In this document: positions 1 to 9,186 of the stretch, piece after piece | Layout of the letters: every line of letters starts with the position of its first letter | Position numbering within the stretch: the first letter of the stretch is position 1 | Source of the DNA: Isotricha intestinalis | Taxonomy: Eukaryota; Ciliophora; Litostomatea; Vestibuliferida; Isotrichidae | Reading direction: 5' to 3' | NCBI GenBank assembly: GCA_023807065.1 | Contig: JAJJLU010000008.1 | Coordinates: 1-64,000, forward strand | Length of the DNA: 64,000 nucleotides | Translations under genes and position numbers: made by a program | Notes under the pieces: generated by a model | Told to the model about the DNA's origin: nothing | The model's input: the letters and a program-made list of their open reading frames with translations, nothing else | Database searches by the model: none

Positions 1-24
1 CCCAATCCCCAATCCCCAATCCCC
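1..24. repeat. Telomere-like repeat (CCCCAAT)n at left end
   Basis: The window opens with about 3.4 tandem copies of the 7-base unit CCCCAAT, the first copy lacking one C, and then passes abruptly into AT-rich unique sequence (CACTAATTT). A C-rich strand reading inward from the 5' end is the orientation expected of a left telomere. The unit is related to the ciliate repeats CCCCAA and CCCCAAA but carries a T. The array is short, probably because the assembly trimmed it. That it is a true telomere is inferred from base composition, position and orientation. Confidence 0.8.
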
Positions 25-147
25 ACTAATTTATCTCTCATTTTAAATAGATTAATAATCTAAATAATAATTTTTAATAAATATTAGATAAAATAATTAT
101 TAATTCGAACATTTTTATAAAACCTTAAAAAATTAAATATTATAAAA

Positions 148-712
148 ATGAAAAAAATATCACTTTTCATCTCTTATTTACATTTTCATTTTCAATAAAT
201 CTAATAGAAAAATCTTTAAAAATAAATTATGCAGTAAAAGGTATTTTACTAAGTGAAGGATTACAAGAACACTTGAGGAAAAATTTAATAGTTTCTGATC
301 AAGGTTTTCAAAAAAAATAAATGAAATGATAGAAGATATTAATTATCAAGATGAAATGGCTTGTCATTTCGATTATAAAAACAATCCAGGAAAAAATATT
401 AGAACAATATGTTCTATGATTTTGTTAAAACCTTTAAAAGATAATGAAAGATTTTTTAATTTTATTATTTATCATTATGAAGCAGTTTTTGTTGCTCCAC
501 CTATAATTAAACGTAAATGTATAACTTTTCTTTTTATTAAAAATTGTAAAAATATTAAAATTGAACAAACTATAACTGAAAAACAAATTAACTTTTATCT
601 TGAAAAAGTAATGAATCCTAAAATTTATAATCATGCTCAATTATTATTACCTAAAGAATATAAATCTGAATTTTATGAAATTTTTAAAAAAAATATTCCT
701 ATAAAATTTTAG
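148..712 (+). pseudogene. Broken copy of subtelomeric secreted-protein family (copy A)
   Basis: An ATG at 148 begins MKKISLFI, as in the intact copy at 2373, but the frame is lost near position 170 and a stop follows. A second frame (from about 174) reads on through LKINYAVKGILLSEGLQEH until about 316, where another shift is needed. The rest (326-712) then reads open to a TAG. The C-terminal part keeps the family marks: YHYEA, a Cys pair in KRKC...KNCK, and LPKEYKSEFYEIFK. At least two 1-base indels separate the three frames, so as sequenced this cannot make the whole protein. It could be a pseudogene or could carry homopolymer assembly errors. The function of the family is unknown. Confidence 0.7.
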
Positions 713-1314
713 GATATATTTAATTTTTTAATATTTGTTAATATTGGAAAAATTAAAAATTCATAAATTTTACTATTTTTATTTGATTATAAACATATAA
801 ATTAAAATAACCATCTTTGAAAACAAAAAAAAAAGAAACTTATTAACATAATTCAAACAACAGTAATTCTAAATTTTTATAAAGAAAATTTTTAAAAGAA
901 TTGTGATTTATACTTAATTATGATTAAGATTTAATTTTAAAAATTTTAATTGGATATAATTTTTTCAGAAAAATATTAGAATTATACTTCAAGTAATAAT
1001 AATCTTAATAATCTTTCCATTAAGATAATTTACCAAAAAATAATGGTTTTTATTATTAAAATTTCTGGAAAAAAGAATTAACGAAAAAGATAAGTCCACA
1101 ACACCATAATTTTATCTTTAAAATAAAAATAAATTATATTGAATTTCTTTTGAAAAATTAATTTTTAATGAAATTAGAATTTAAAAACTCAAATATTTAT
1201 ATATTAAAATTTATAATTTTCTAAATTATATAAAACTTATTGAAAATAACTTTGGAATATCCATAAAAAGAAAAAATATTTATTGTTTTTTTATTTTTTA
1301 ATTTATTTTATTTC
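713..1314. other. Intergenic, AT-rich, no gene seen
   Basis: About 600 bases between the 3' ends of copies A and B. Both strands carry frequent stops, there is no GC-richer patch that could be a tRNA, and I see no clear repeat. Confidence 0.6.
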
Positions 1315-1903
1315 TTATTTTAAATTTAATAAAGATTTAAAAAACTGTGATTCTTGATAAATTCGATAAAATTTAGAATTATTTTCAGTAGGTAAATGAA
1401 CTTGTCCATTATAAACTTTAGGAACTATTTCTTTATTAACAAATTTTTTGATTTCATCATTAGTAACAGAAGGGTAAAATTTCACATTTTTACAATGTTT
1501 AAAAAACAAAAATTGTTTACATTGACGTAGAAATAAAGGAGAAAACTTCAATAATCGCTTCATATTTATAAGCAATAAATTGATAATATTTTGTATCTTC
1601 TTTTAATCTATTTATTATTGAGAATACACTTTTTATTGTAATAGGTTTTCCTGGATTGGAATTTATATCCATGTTATTTATAAATTTTTGAATTAGATAT
1701 GGAAAATCCAATATAAATTCATCGATCGCTTTTTGATATTTATTATCAAAACCTTTTAAATTACTCTTAAAATGTTCTTGTAATTTTGTTTTTTCTAAAA
1801 TACCATTTCCTGAATAATTGACTTTTAAATATTTTGTTATCATTTTTGCTGAAAGTGAAAATGTAAATAATGTTAATATAAAGAAAAGTGATATTTTTTT
1901 CAT
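1315..1903 (-). pseudogene. Frameshifted copy of subtelomeric secreted-protein family (copy B)
   Basis: The minus strand starts MKKISLFFILTLFTFSLSAK, a clear signal peptide like that of the intact copy. The frame reads through a Lys-rich middle to YKYEAIIEV and then needs one single-base shift near 1540. After the shift it continues with the family C-terminus: a Cys pair (RQCK...KHCK), ITxDE-like helix, VHLPTENNSKFYRIY, and a TAA at 1315. The bases around the ATG (TATAAAAATGAAAAAAATATC) match copies A and C. Apart from the one indel the copy is full length, so this is either a very young pseudogene or an assembly error. Copies A and B are convergent, separated by about 600 bases. Confidence 0.7.
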
Positions 1904-2372
1904 TTTTATAATATTTATGTTTTTAGGATTTTATAATATTCTTTTTTTAATTAATTATTTTATCAATTTATCAATTATTGAATAAAGAATTGTTTATAAA
2001 AAAATAAATTGTTTTTTTAAAATAAATTCTATTATCTGATCGGTTTAATAATAAAAAAATTAGTTTTTTTTTTTTAAAAAATAAAAAATAAAATAATTGT
2101 TATTGAAAAATGAAAAGATTAAAATTTAAAATTATTTTTTTTAATGATTATTATTTCAATATTAAAGTTAATAATTATTAAATAGTCTTTAGAAATAAAA
2201 ATAAAGAAAAATTCATATTTGAATAATAAAAAAGAAAATGTGTGTACTTTATTTGAAATACAAATTAAATCAAAAATATATTCTTTATTAACAATGAAAT
2301 AATTTATTATATTTATACAATCATTAATTACAAAAAAATATATATATATACCTTAAAAGTAATTTTATAAAA
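1904..2372. promoter_or_regulatory. Divergent upstream region of copies B and C
   Basis: About 470 bases lie between two divergent starts, so both promoters should be here. The sequence is almost pure A/T. A TA-rich run (ATATATATATACC) sits just before the ATG at 2373. I see no recognisable element, and the promoter role is inferred only from position. Confidence 0.3.
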
Positions 2373-2951
2373 ATGAAAAAAATATCTTTTTTAATCTTAT
2401 TATCATTATTTACATTTTCCCTTTCAGAGACAAGTTTAATAAAATATTTGCAAATAAATTTTTCAGGAGTTGGAATTTTAGAGTATGATAGTTTTTCAGA
2501 ACTTGCATTAAAAAGCATTAAACTACCAAAAGAAGATATTAAAAAATTACAAACTATTATAAAAGACCTTAAAACAACGGACTCTCAAACTTTTAATGAT
2601 AATTATATTTCTTTTAACACAGAAAAAGAAAATAATCAAATGTCTTTAATATCAGTAATAGCAGAAAAATTAAAAGGAGAAGATAAAAATTATATAATTT
2701 ATTCAATGTTTAGTTGTAAGGTAAAGATTTTAAAACCACCTCGAATAAATCGTGTTTGTAAAAAAGTGTTCTTTGGAAAAAAATGTAAAGATGTTAAAAG
2801 TCCTTCTCCCATTACCAGTGATGATATTAAAAAAGTTGAAGAAGAAGTAAAAGTTAAAGTTTTTGAGTCTGCAAGAGTTGATTTGCCTAAAGAAAATTAT
2901 GAAAAATTTAAACAAATTTTAAGATTTAAATTTCCAAAAGTTAAAATGTAA
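2373..2951 (+). CDS. Small secreted protein, intact member of a subtelomeric family
   Basis: 192 residues. The N-terminus MKKISFLILLSLFTFSLSE is a typical cleavable signal peptide (Lys-Lys, hydrophobic core, Ser/Glu boundary), leaving a mature protein of roughly 170 residues with no membrane anchor. The C-terminal third holds a Cys-x(8)-Cys-Lys element (VCKKVFFGKKCKD near residues 127-139) and then a Lys/Glu-rich helix and LPKENYEKFKQIL. It is the only member of a four-copy local family that reads through without breaks. I do not recognise the family. Secretion or entry into the endomembrane system is inferred from the signal peptide. Its site beside a telomere, among broken relatives, suggests a fast-evolving multigene family. 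Confidence 0.75.
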   Translation: MKKISFLILLSLFTFSLSETSLIKYLQINFSGVGILEYDSFSELALKSIKLPKEDIKKLQTIIKDLKTTDSQTFNDNYISFNTEKENNQMSLISVIAEKLKGEDKNYIIYSMFSCKVKILKPPRINRVCKKVFFGKKCKDVKSPSPITSDDIKKVEEEVKVKVFESARVDLPKENYEKFKQILRFKFPKVKM

Positions 2952-3153
2952 TTTTTCGGCAAATACATTTATTTTATCTAATATTAGTAAAAAGTGATTT
3001 GTCTTTTATTTTTTTTAAAAAATAAGAAATCTTAAAACTTAATGAAAAAATTATATTTTTCATTTTAAGAGTAAATCTTAATTTTTATAATTTATAAAAA
3101 AGATCAATTAATTAAAATTAATAATCTTTATTAATTCTATTATAAAATAAAAA

Positions 3154-3733
3154 ATGAAAAAAACTTCACTGTTTATCTTATTAACATTATACATTTTCTC
3201 TTTCAGAATCTAACATTAAAATCCGTTTTCAATCTATACTTGCATTAATTTGAATAAATGAAATTGATAAAGTCTTAGATTCCATAATAAAAAAATGAAG
3301 CTTTCAAATTTAATGATAAAACAAATTCAAGATTGTATGTCAGCTATGCCATATGATGAGTATAGGCATTCTGGAAATTCATCTTCATCAATAACAAATA
3401 AATTAAGAGAAAAAAAAAGAATTTAAAATTGAAGCAGAACCTTTAAAAATAAATAAAAAATATGCTCTTAATTTAGTGTATGATTGTGAAGCAATTATTG
3501 AAAAATCATCTAAATGAGAACGTAAATGTAAAAGTGGATTTTTAGGTAAAGGAAAAAATTGTAAATATGTTGAAGTTGCTCAATCATTTCCAGAAAATGA
3601 AATGAAGGAAGTTAATAAAGAAATAAGAGATAAAATTATTGTTAATGCTTTTGTTGATTTACCTAAAGAAGATTATGAACTATATAAACAAATTTTATGT
3701 TTCAAATTTCCTCAAAATAAAATTTTGAAATAA
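3154..3733 (+). pseudogene. Strongly decayed copy of subtelomeric secreted-protein family (copy D)
   Basis: An ATG at 3154 gives MKKTSLFILLT and then loses frame. Family sequence is recognisable in pieces through all three frames: INEIDKVLD, MSAMPYDEYRHSGNSS, then KYALNLVYDCEAIIEKSSK, an in-frame TGA at about 3515, ERKCK...KNCKYVEV and VDLPKEDYELYKQIL to a TAA at 3733. Several indels plus in-frame TGA and TAA codons make sequencing error an unlikely explanation for all of them. It is in tandem with intact copy C, about 200 bases downstream, so it probably arose by tandem duplication and decayed. Confidence 0.8.
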
Positions 3734-3936
3734 ATCTAAATTATTAAAATAATAATTTTAATAATCTTTCCAAAAAAAAATTATATCATTTACTATTATT
3801 TGATTTTTTATATTTTAAATGATTTAATATTGTTTTTTATATCATAACATTTAAAATTTAAAATTAAATAAAAAATTTTAATTTAATAAACTTAAATATT
3901 TTTTGAAACAACAATTAGAATAAGAAATAATCATAA

Positions 3937-5898
3937 ATGTCAACAACTCAAAATTTTCTTTCTCAATCTCCAATTCGTTCACCAAGAAAAAAGAAAAAAA
4001 TAACTCAAATATTAAAAAGTTCAGTTAATCTTCGTCGCTTTGAGCATTCACGTCCAAGTATTTTTAGTATAAGTAAATTATCAAAATTATCTTCTCAATC
4101 AAGACATAATTATCCAAGATATCAATGGTCAATTAAAAGAGATGAAATATTAATAAAAGAAGTTTCTTCAATTAAAAATAATTTTATTCATCAACTTCAA
4201 AATGCTTCTTATGGTAATATTATTATTCTTTTTCAAAAAAATAGAAAATATATTAAAACAATTAATATTATTGTTTTTATAATTGATTTTGTAGTATGTT
4301 TTTTATTAATTGTAAGTTATAATTTATTCATAAATAATAATATGGAATTAAATAAAAAAATCAACACTTTTAGATTATTTTCAGGTTTTTTATCAATTAT
4401 AAATTGTTTTTTAGTAGTAATTAGACTATTTGTTTTAAAAAAAATTAGATTAATAAAATATGTTTTAAATATTAGATTAACTTATCCTCCAAGACATTTA
4501 AATTATTTCAAAGTATTTACTGAAATATTTATTCATTTGCTTTTTCCTTATCCTTATTTTTCTTTTAAAGTAATGAAAAGATTAAATGATTGTAATATTA
4601 TTTATTCTTCTGATATGTTTTTATTTATTTTAGGTTTTTTTAGACTTTATACTTGTTCAAGATTATTTTTATTAACACTTGATTTTCGTTCTATTAGAGT
4701 CTGGAAATTGTTTAATAATAAAAAAATATTTATATTTAAATTTAGATATTTAATTCAAACTCATCCAATATTAATTAATATAATATTAATTGTTTTATTT
4801 TTATTTATTGCAACTTTTTTTTTTCAAATTTTTGAAAACATTGAACAAAATCAAAAATTAAATTTTTATAATACATTTTGGTTACTTAGTCAAACTATTT
4901 TAAATTGTGGTTTTGGTGATTATCAAATAAAAACTCCAACAGGTAGAATTTTTATTTTTATCATATTTTTTTTTGGATTACATTTATCAATTTCTTTAAT
5001 ATTATCTATATTAAATTTACTTGATTATCAAACTGAAAAAGAAATAAAAGCATATCAACAAATAAAATTAGTTTATAATAAAAATCAAAAAAATACTTTT
5101 TATAGTATTTATTTTGAACATTATTTAAAATATAAATTAATTAAAATTAAAGATTCCTTAAAAACACATCAAAAAATTGATAATTCAAATGTTTTAAAAA
5201 AAATAAATATAAGTTTAGCTTTAAAAGTTCCTTTATATCATGATAAAGATAATATGATTTTTAAAATTCTTTCATTAAAGAATCATTTAAAAATTATTAA
5301 AGATAAATATTATTTAAATGTCTTAGCAAAATTAAAAGTTGATCCAACTTTTAATGATTTTTTTAATTATGTAAAAAATAATTTTGATGTGAGAATGAAA
5401 GAATGTATTTTAAAAACAGAAAAAAATATTGAAAGTATAATAAATCTCCATACTTTTTTTTGTGATAATATTACAGGATATTATCATAATGTACTAGAAA
5501 CATATTATCAAAGTAATAGAATTACAAATCTTATGTTATTAATTTTTTGGACAGGAGGAAGATTTAATATAAAAGATTTTGATGATTTAGTAAAATATAA
5601 AGTAATAGCTTTAAAAGAATTTGATTTAAAATATAGAGAATTTAGATTAATATTTTCAAAAAATAAAAAAAGAAAAATTGTAATGGGTAATGATATGAAA
5701 TTAACTAAAGTAAGTAAAGAAAGTGATTTAATAAGTGGTTATGGATATGATAATTTTATGGATGAAGGTTATGATAGTGAATTTGATTATTATGAAGATT
5801 TTGAATTTGAAGAAGAAGATGAAATGAATGAAGTAAATCATAATTATATTGATAAAAATAGTAGTGAAGGACAATTTAAAAATATTTCTAACAATTAA
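3937..5898 (+). CDS. SK-like six-TM potassium channel
   Basis: 653 residues. Hydrophobic segments fall near residues 108-132, 145-167, 195-212, 226-246, 278-299 and 337-361, the six-helix pattern of a K+ channel. A pore loop at 312-330 (FWLLSQTILNCGFGDYQ) lies before the last helix. The filter reads NCGFGD where SK channels have SIGYGD and voltage-gated ones TVGYGD, so it is K+-selective by family but unusual. S4 lacks a regular Arg ladder, which argues for an SK-like rather than a voltage-gated type. The cytoplasmic tail (362-653) is Lys-rich, helical, and ends in an acidic stretch (about 590-630). Known SK channels are gated by Ca2+-calmodulin bound just after S6; I cannot confirm a binding site. 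Likely in the plasma or ciliary membrane. Confidence 0.75.
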   Translation: MSTTQNFLSQSPIRSPRKKKKITQILKSSVNLRRFEHSRPSIFSISKLSKLSSQSRHNYPRYQWSIKRDEILIKEVSSIKNNFIHQLQNASYGNIIILFQKNRKYIKTINIIVFIIDFVVCFLLIVSYNLFINNNMELNKKINTFRLFSGFLSIINCFLVVIRLFVLKKIRLIKYVLNIRLTYPPRHLNYFKVFTEIFIHLLFPYPYFSFKVMKRLNDCNIIYSSDMFLFILGFFRLYTCSRLFLLTLDFRSIRVWKLFNNKKIFIFKFRYLIQTHPILINIILIVLFLFIATFFFQIFENIEQNQKLNFYNTFWLLSQTILNCGFGDYQIKTPTGRIFIFIIFFFGLHLSISLILSILNLLDYQTEKEIKAYQQIKLVYNKNQKNTFYSIYFEHYLKYKLIKIKDSLKTHQKIDNSNVLKKINISLALKVPLYHDKDNMIFKILSLKNHLKIIKDKYYLNVLAKLKVDPTFNDFFNYVKNNFDVRMKECILKTEKNIESIINLHTFFCDNITGYYHNVLETYYQSNRITNLMLLIFWTGGRFNIKDFDDLVKYKVIALKEFDLKYREFRLIFSKNKKRKIVMGNDMKLTKVSKESDLISGYGYDNFMDEGYDSEFDYYEDFEFEEEDEMNEVNHNYIDKNSSEGQFKNISNN

Positions 5899-6153
5899 AA
5901 TATATTTTGAGATGTTTTTATTTTTTATTTTGTTGTTATATTAATATTTATTTATTGTATTGTATATTAAATTGTATATATAATCTTCAAATTTTTTTTT
6001 TATTGTAAAATTTCTAAATTTAATTTAATATATCAACACATAATTAAAGAAAAAAAAAATAAACATAAAAAAAATAAATTTAAGACCCGTTAAAATCCAA
6101 AAAAAATACTCTAATTTTTATTTATTACATTTTAAGAATTAAAATACAATAAT

Positions 6154-6954
6154 TTATTTTTCTTCTAATTCTTTAATTTCTTTTATAATTCGATTAACTT
6201 GAATTTTAGTATCTTCAGGATCATCAACATGAATCCCTCTAGTGATTCCATCACATACAGCAATAGAATAATCATTTCCTCCAACATTAGTTTTATCTCC
6301 AAAGAAAATAATATTATCATAATCTTTAAAAAACTGTAAACAATATCTTTTATCCCATCCATTAGGAAATAAATCAAAAGAAATTTGTCCTCCAATAACA
6401 GAATGAACATTAAATTTCTTTTCAAAAAGTTTATCAAATTCTTCTTTAAATTTTTTTAAAATATGATGTTCTTTATCATATTCCATAAATTTAGTCCTTT
6501 CTTCAGGAGAACAATCTCTACCAATAGGAGAAAAATTAATAGTACTATCTCTAAATTGAATAAAAGATCCTCTTTTAATTGGTATTTTTAAATTAGCAAT
6601 ATATATTAAACCAAAATTAATCATTTCTTGTATTTGTTCTTCTGTTAAATAATCAGTGATTTTTTTTGAATGAACTAAATTTAAATTTGAATCATATGTT
6701 GAAACTCCATTTTCAGTACAAAGTAATTTAAATATAGAAGCTACTTTTCCTATTTGATATTTAACTTGAACATATTCAGCTCCACCTACTGAAGCTAATG
6801 TTATGTTTGGATTTTTTTCTATTACATCTTTTAAAAAATCTATCATATCATCTTCTATTACTGATCTTGCTTTTGTTAATGTTCCATCTATGTCAAATAA
6901 TAATAATGTTTTCCCTTTCTTTAAAGGCTTATTTGTTAATGGTTGCTCTATCAT
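6154..6954 (-). CDS. PMM: Phosphomannomutase
   Basis: 266 residues from the ATG at 6954; the frame stays open upstream but has no ATG there, and the chosen start gives nearly the usual length (about 250). The enzyme converts mannose-6-phosphate to mannose-1-phosphate for GDP-mannose, N-glycan and GPI synthesis in the cytosol. The HAD-type motif FDIDGTLT gives nucleophile D21 and acid D23. Other eukaryotic PMM marks are SVGGAEY, FSPIGRDCSPEERTKF, GGQISFDLFPNGWDKRYCL and FGDKTNVGGNDY, which carry the substrate and Mg2+ ligands. Nothing looks damaged. This is the best-conserved housekeeping protein in the left part of the window. Confidence 0.95.
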   Translation of the reverse strand: MIEQPLTNKPLKKGKTLLLFDIDGTLTKARSVIEDDMIDFLKDVIEKNPNITLASVGGAEYVQVKYQIGKVASIFKLLCTENGVSTYDSNLNLVHSKKITDYLTEEQIQEMINFGLIYIANLKIPIKRGSFIQFRDSTINFSPIGRDCSPEERTKFMEYDKEHHILKKFKEEFDKLFEKKFNVHSVIGGQISFDLFPNGWDKRYCLQFFKDYDNIIFFGDKTNVGGNDYSIAVCDGITRGIHVDDPEDTKIQVNRIIKEIKELEEK

Positions 6955-7360
6955 TTTATTAATGTTGTTTTTTAGATTTAATTTTATACTATATTTTTTA
7001 TAATAATTATATTTTAGATTATTTTGTTTTTTAATAAATAATTTATAATTTTTCAATTATATTAATCTTATTTATAAATAATGTTTAATTACATCATATG
7101 TATTAACTTCTTTATTCATTTATTTATTTATTTTATTTACATTAAATATTTATTCAATAAATTCAATTGAAATAAGGAAGATAAACATTAAAAAACAAAG
7201 GAAAGAATAAACAATCATATTTGAATGATTAATTTAATAATCCCTTTTACTATATTAATAAAATCCATAATCAAAATTTTAAAAACAAATATTAATTAAT
7301 ATCAATTAATTTGAGTTTTTTCTAAATTCTATTAATAAATGTTTTCATTAAACAAAGTAG

Positions 7361-8907
7361 TTAATTATTATTTTTTTCCGTTTGAGATAATGAATTAGTA
7401 TTCCAAAAATTATTAGAATTTTCTTCAATTTCAATATCTCCTTCCTTATTTTTGAAGAATAATATATTTTTATTATTATTATCATTAATTTCCTTACTTA
7501 CAAAAAAAAATTATCATTAATTTTACATAAACTATATATATATCCTTCATAAATTAATCAATTAATAATAATTTTATGATTTTGAAATTAATTAAATAAA
7601 TACCTTCATTTAAATTTCCTGCTAATGCTAAAATTTGTTCATTTATTAAAAGTAACTTTTCAACTTTCCAGAAATAAAAATTTGATAATTAAGTTTTTTT
7701 ATTTTTTATTCATAAATTTAATTGATTGTAAATAATTTGATGAAAATACAATTTCATAGTTTTTTTCTATAAAAAGTAATGAATTAATAAAATCAGAAAA
7801 TTTTGAAAAATATTATTTTTACCACCCCAAAAAGCCAAGTTATCTTTTCAATATGATACTAAAGTATCATAATTTTTTATTTGAATTAATTTATTTTTTT
7901 TAAAATCAATTATTTCTTGTTGTGCTTTATATTTGTTATCATAAATTTAAAAAAGTCAATATAAAATTCTGTAAGAAAAGAAGCTAATTAATTATTATTA
8001 TTAACATACACGAAGAATAAATCTTAAAGAAAAATTTAAAACTTATATAATATTTTTACCATTTTCAAATTTTATTGCTAATCTATTATCATTTAAATTA
8101 CAAAGTGAATTTATTTTATTAAAAGGATTTATTTCATTTAATGTTATATTTTTATTATTCTCTATAAATTTTTCTTCTTCTCTTTTTCATTTTCTTATTT
8201 CAAATTTATATGATTCATTTAGAAAAAAATTTGTGCGTTGAAGATGAATTATAAATATTATTTAGAAATCTTATGAATTTATCATAAGTTGTTATTAAAT
8301 GTATTTCACTTAAAAAATTTTTTATTGATTCTTATTAAAATTGGGAAATTAATAACTTTAATAAAAAATATTTTCATCGATTTTATTATTTTCAAAATTC
8401 CTCTTTAATTTAATTAATTCAAAATGATAATTAAAATGTGTTTTAAATTCTTCAAAACTTTGATTCATTAATATGTCTATTTAATTCTTCTTCTATTTTA
8501 TTTTTTTTTGTTCAATAACTTTAAATTTTTTCCATTAATTCTTGTATATTAGTATCTTCATAATAATCATCAAGTAAAAAATATGATATTTTATAAATAA
8601 TATTTGAAATTTCAATTTTATGGTTATCCTCACAAATTATTTCTAAAAAGATTTATTTTCTTTGAAAGAAAGAATATCATTTTTGGTAAAATTGTATAGC
8701 TTACAAATAAATAATTTTTGGATGTCAAATAAAAAAGAATCAGAAAAAAAATCAATAAATAATCATTATAATATCTTAAGTTTTTTTTTGCTCAAGTGTG
8801 AAACTTTCATTTTCAGAACTTTTTTGTAATAGATTTTCAACGTTTATTGATTGAGAATTACTTGAATAAGTAGAAACATTTATATTATATGATTATTTGA
8901 TGGACAT
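7361..8907 (-). pseudogene. Decayed coiled-coil/propeller-type gene
   Basis: Coding-like stretches run along the minus strand in changing frames, from a possible ATG at 8907 to a TAA at 7361. In order: a Ser/Asn-rich start; EIICEDNHKIEIS and a helical stretch to ELMEKI; EEELNRHINE joined by a shift to FEEFKTHFNYHFELIKLK; INSLCNLNDNRLAIKFENG; NYDTLVSY, TGA, KDNLAFWGGKNN; LLLINEQILALAGNLNEG; YIYSLCKINDN; and an Asn/Glu-rich tail. The repeated S-L-C-x-L-x-D-x-R/F pattern resembles blades of a WD40-type propeller behind a coiled coil, as in many protist B-box/propeller proteins. At least five breaks are needed. One (7545-7603) could be an intron, but the others are single-base shifts or stops, so I call it a pseudogene. 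Confidence 0.6.
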
Positions 8908-9186
8908 TTTTTCTTGATTTTAAAATGGAAATATATGAAAAATATTTTAAAATTTATTATATATGTAATAATTATAGTTGAAAATTATTAATTTTGTGTT
9001 TTTTATATAAATTTAATCTATTTTTTTTTTCTTTTGAATCAATAAAATAATATTGAAAATAAAAAAAAAAAAATTGGGAATATTAAAAAATTATAAAAAT
9101 CCAAATAATTAAAAAAACAATTTCAAAAATTATTAATTATCAATTTTATTTTTATTTTTTAAATTTTTAACATATATAAAAAATAT

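Noticed and set aside
148..3733. Known surface-antigen family (immobilisation or variant antigen type) for the subtelomeric genes
   Set aside because: The proteins are short with only two conserved cysteines and lack the Cys-rich repeats of such antigens; no family could be named.
6955..7056. Extended N-terminus (possible targeting peptide) of phosphomannomutase
   Set aside because: There is no ATG in that stretch, and the protein from the ATG at 6954 is already a full-length cytosolic PMM.
7361..8907. An intact spliced gene instead of a pseudogene
   Set aside because: Only one break can be removed by a plausible GT-AG intron; the others are single-base shifts or in-frame TAA/TAG/TGA codons.
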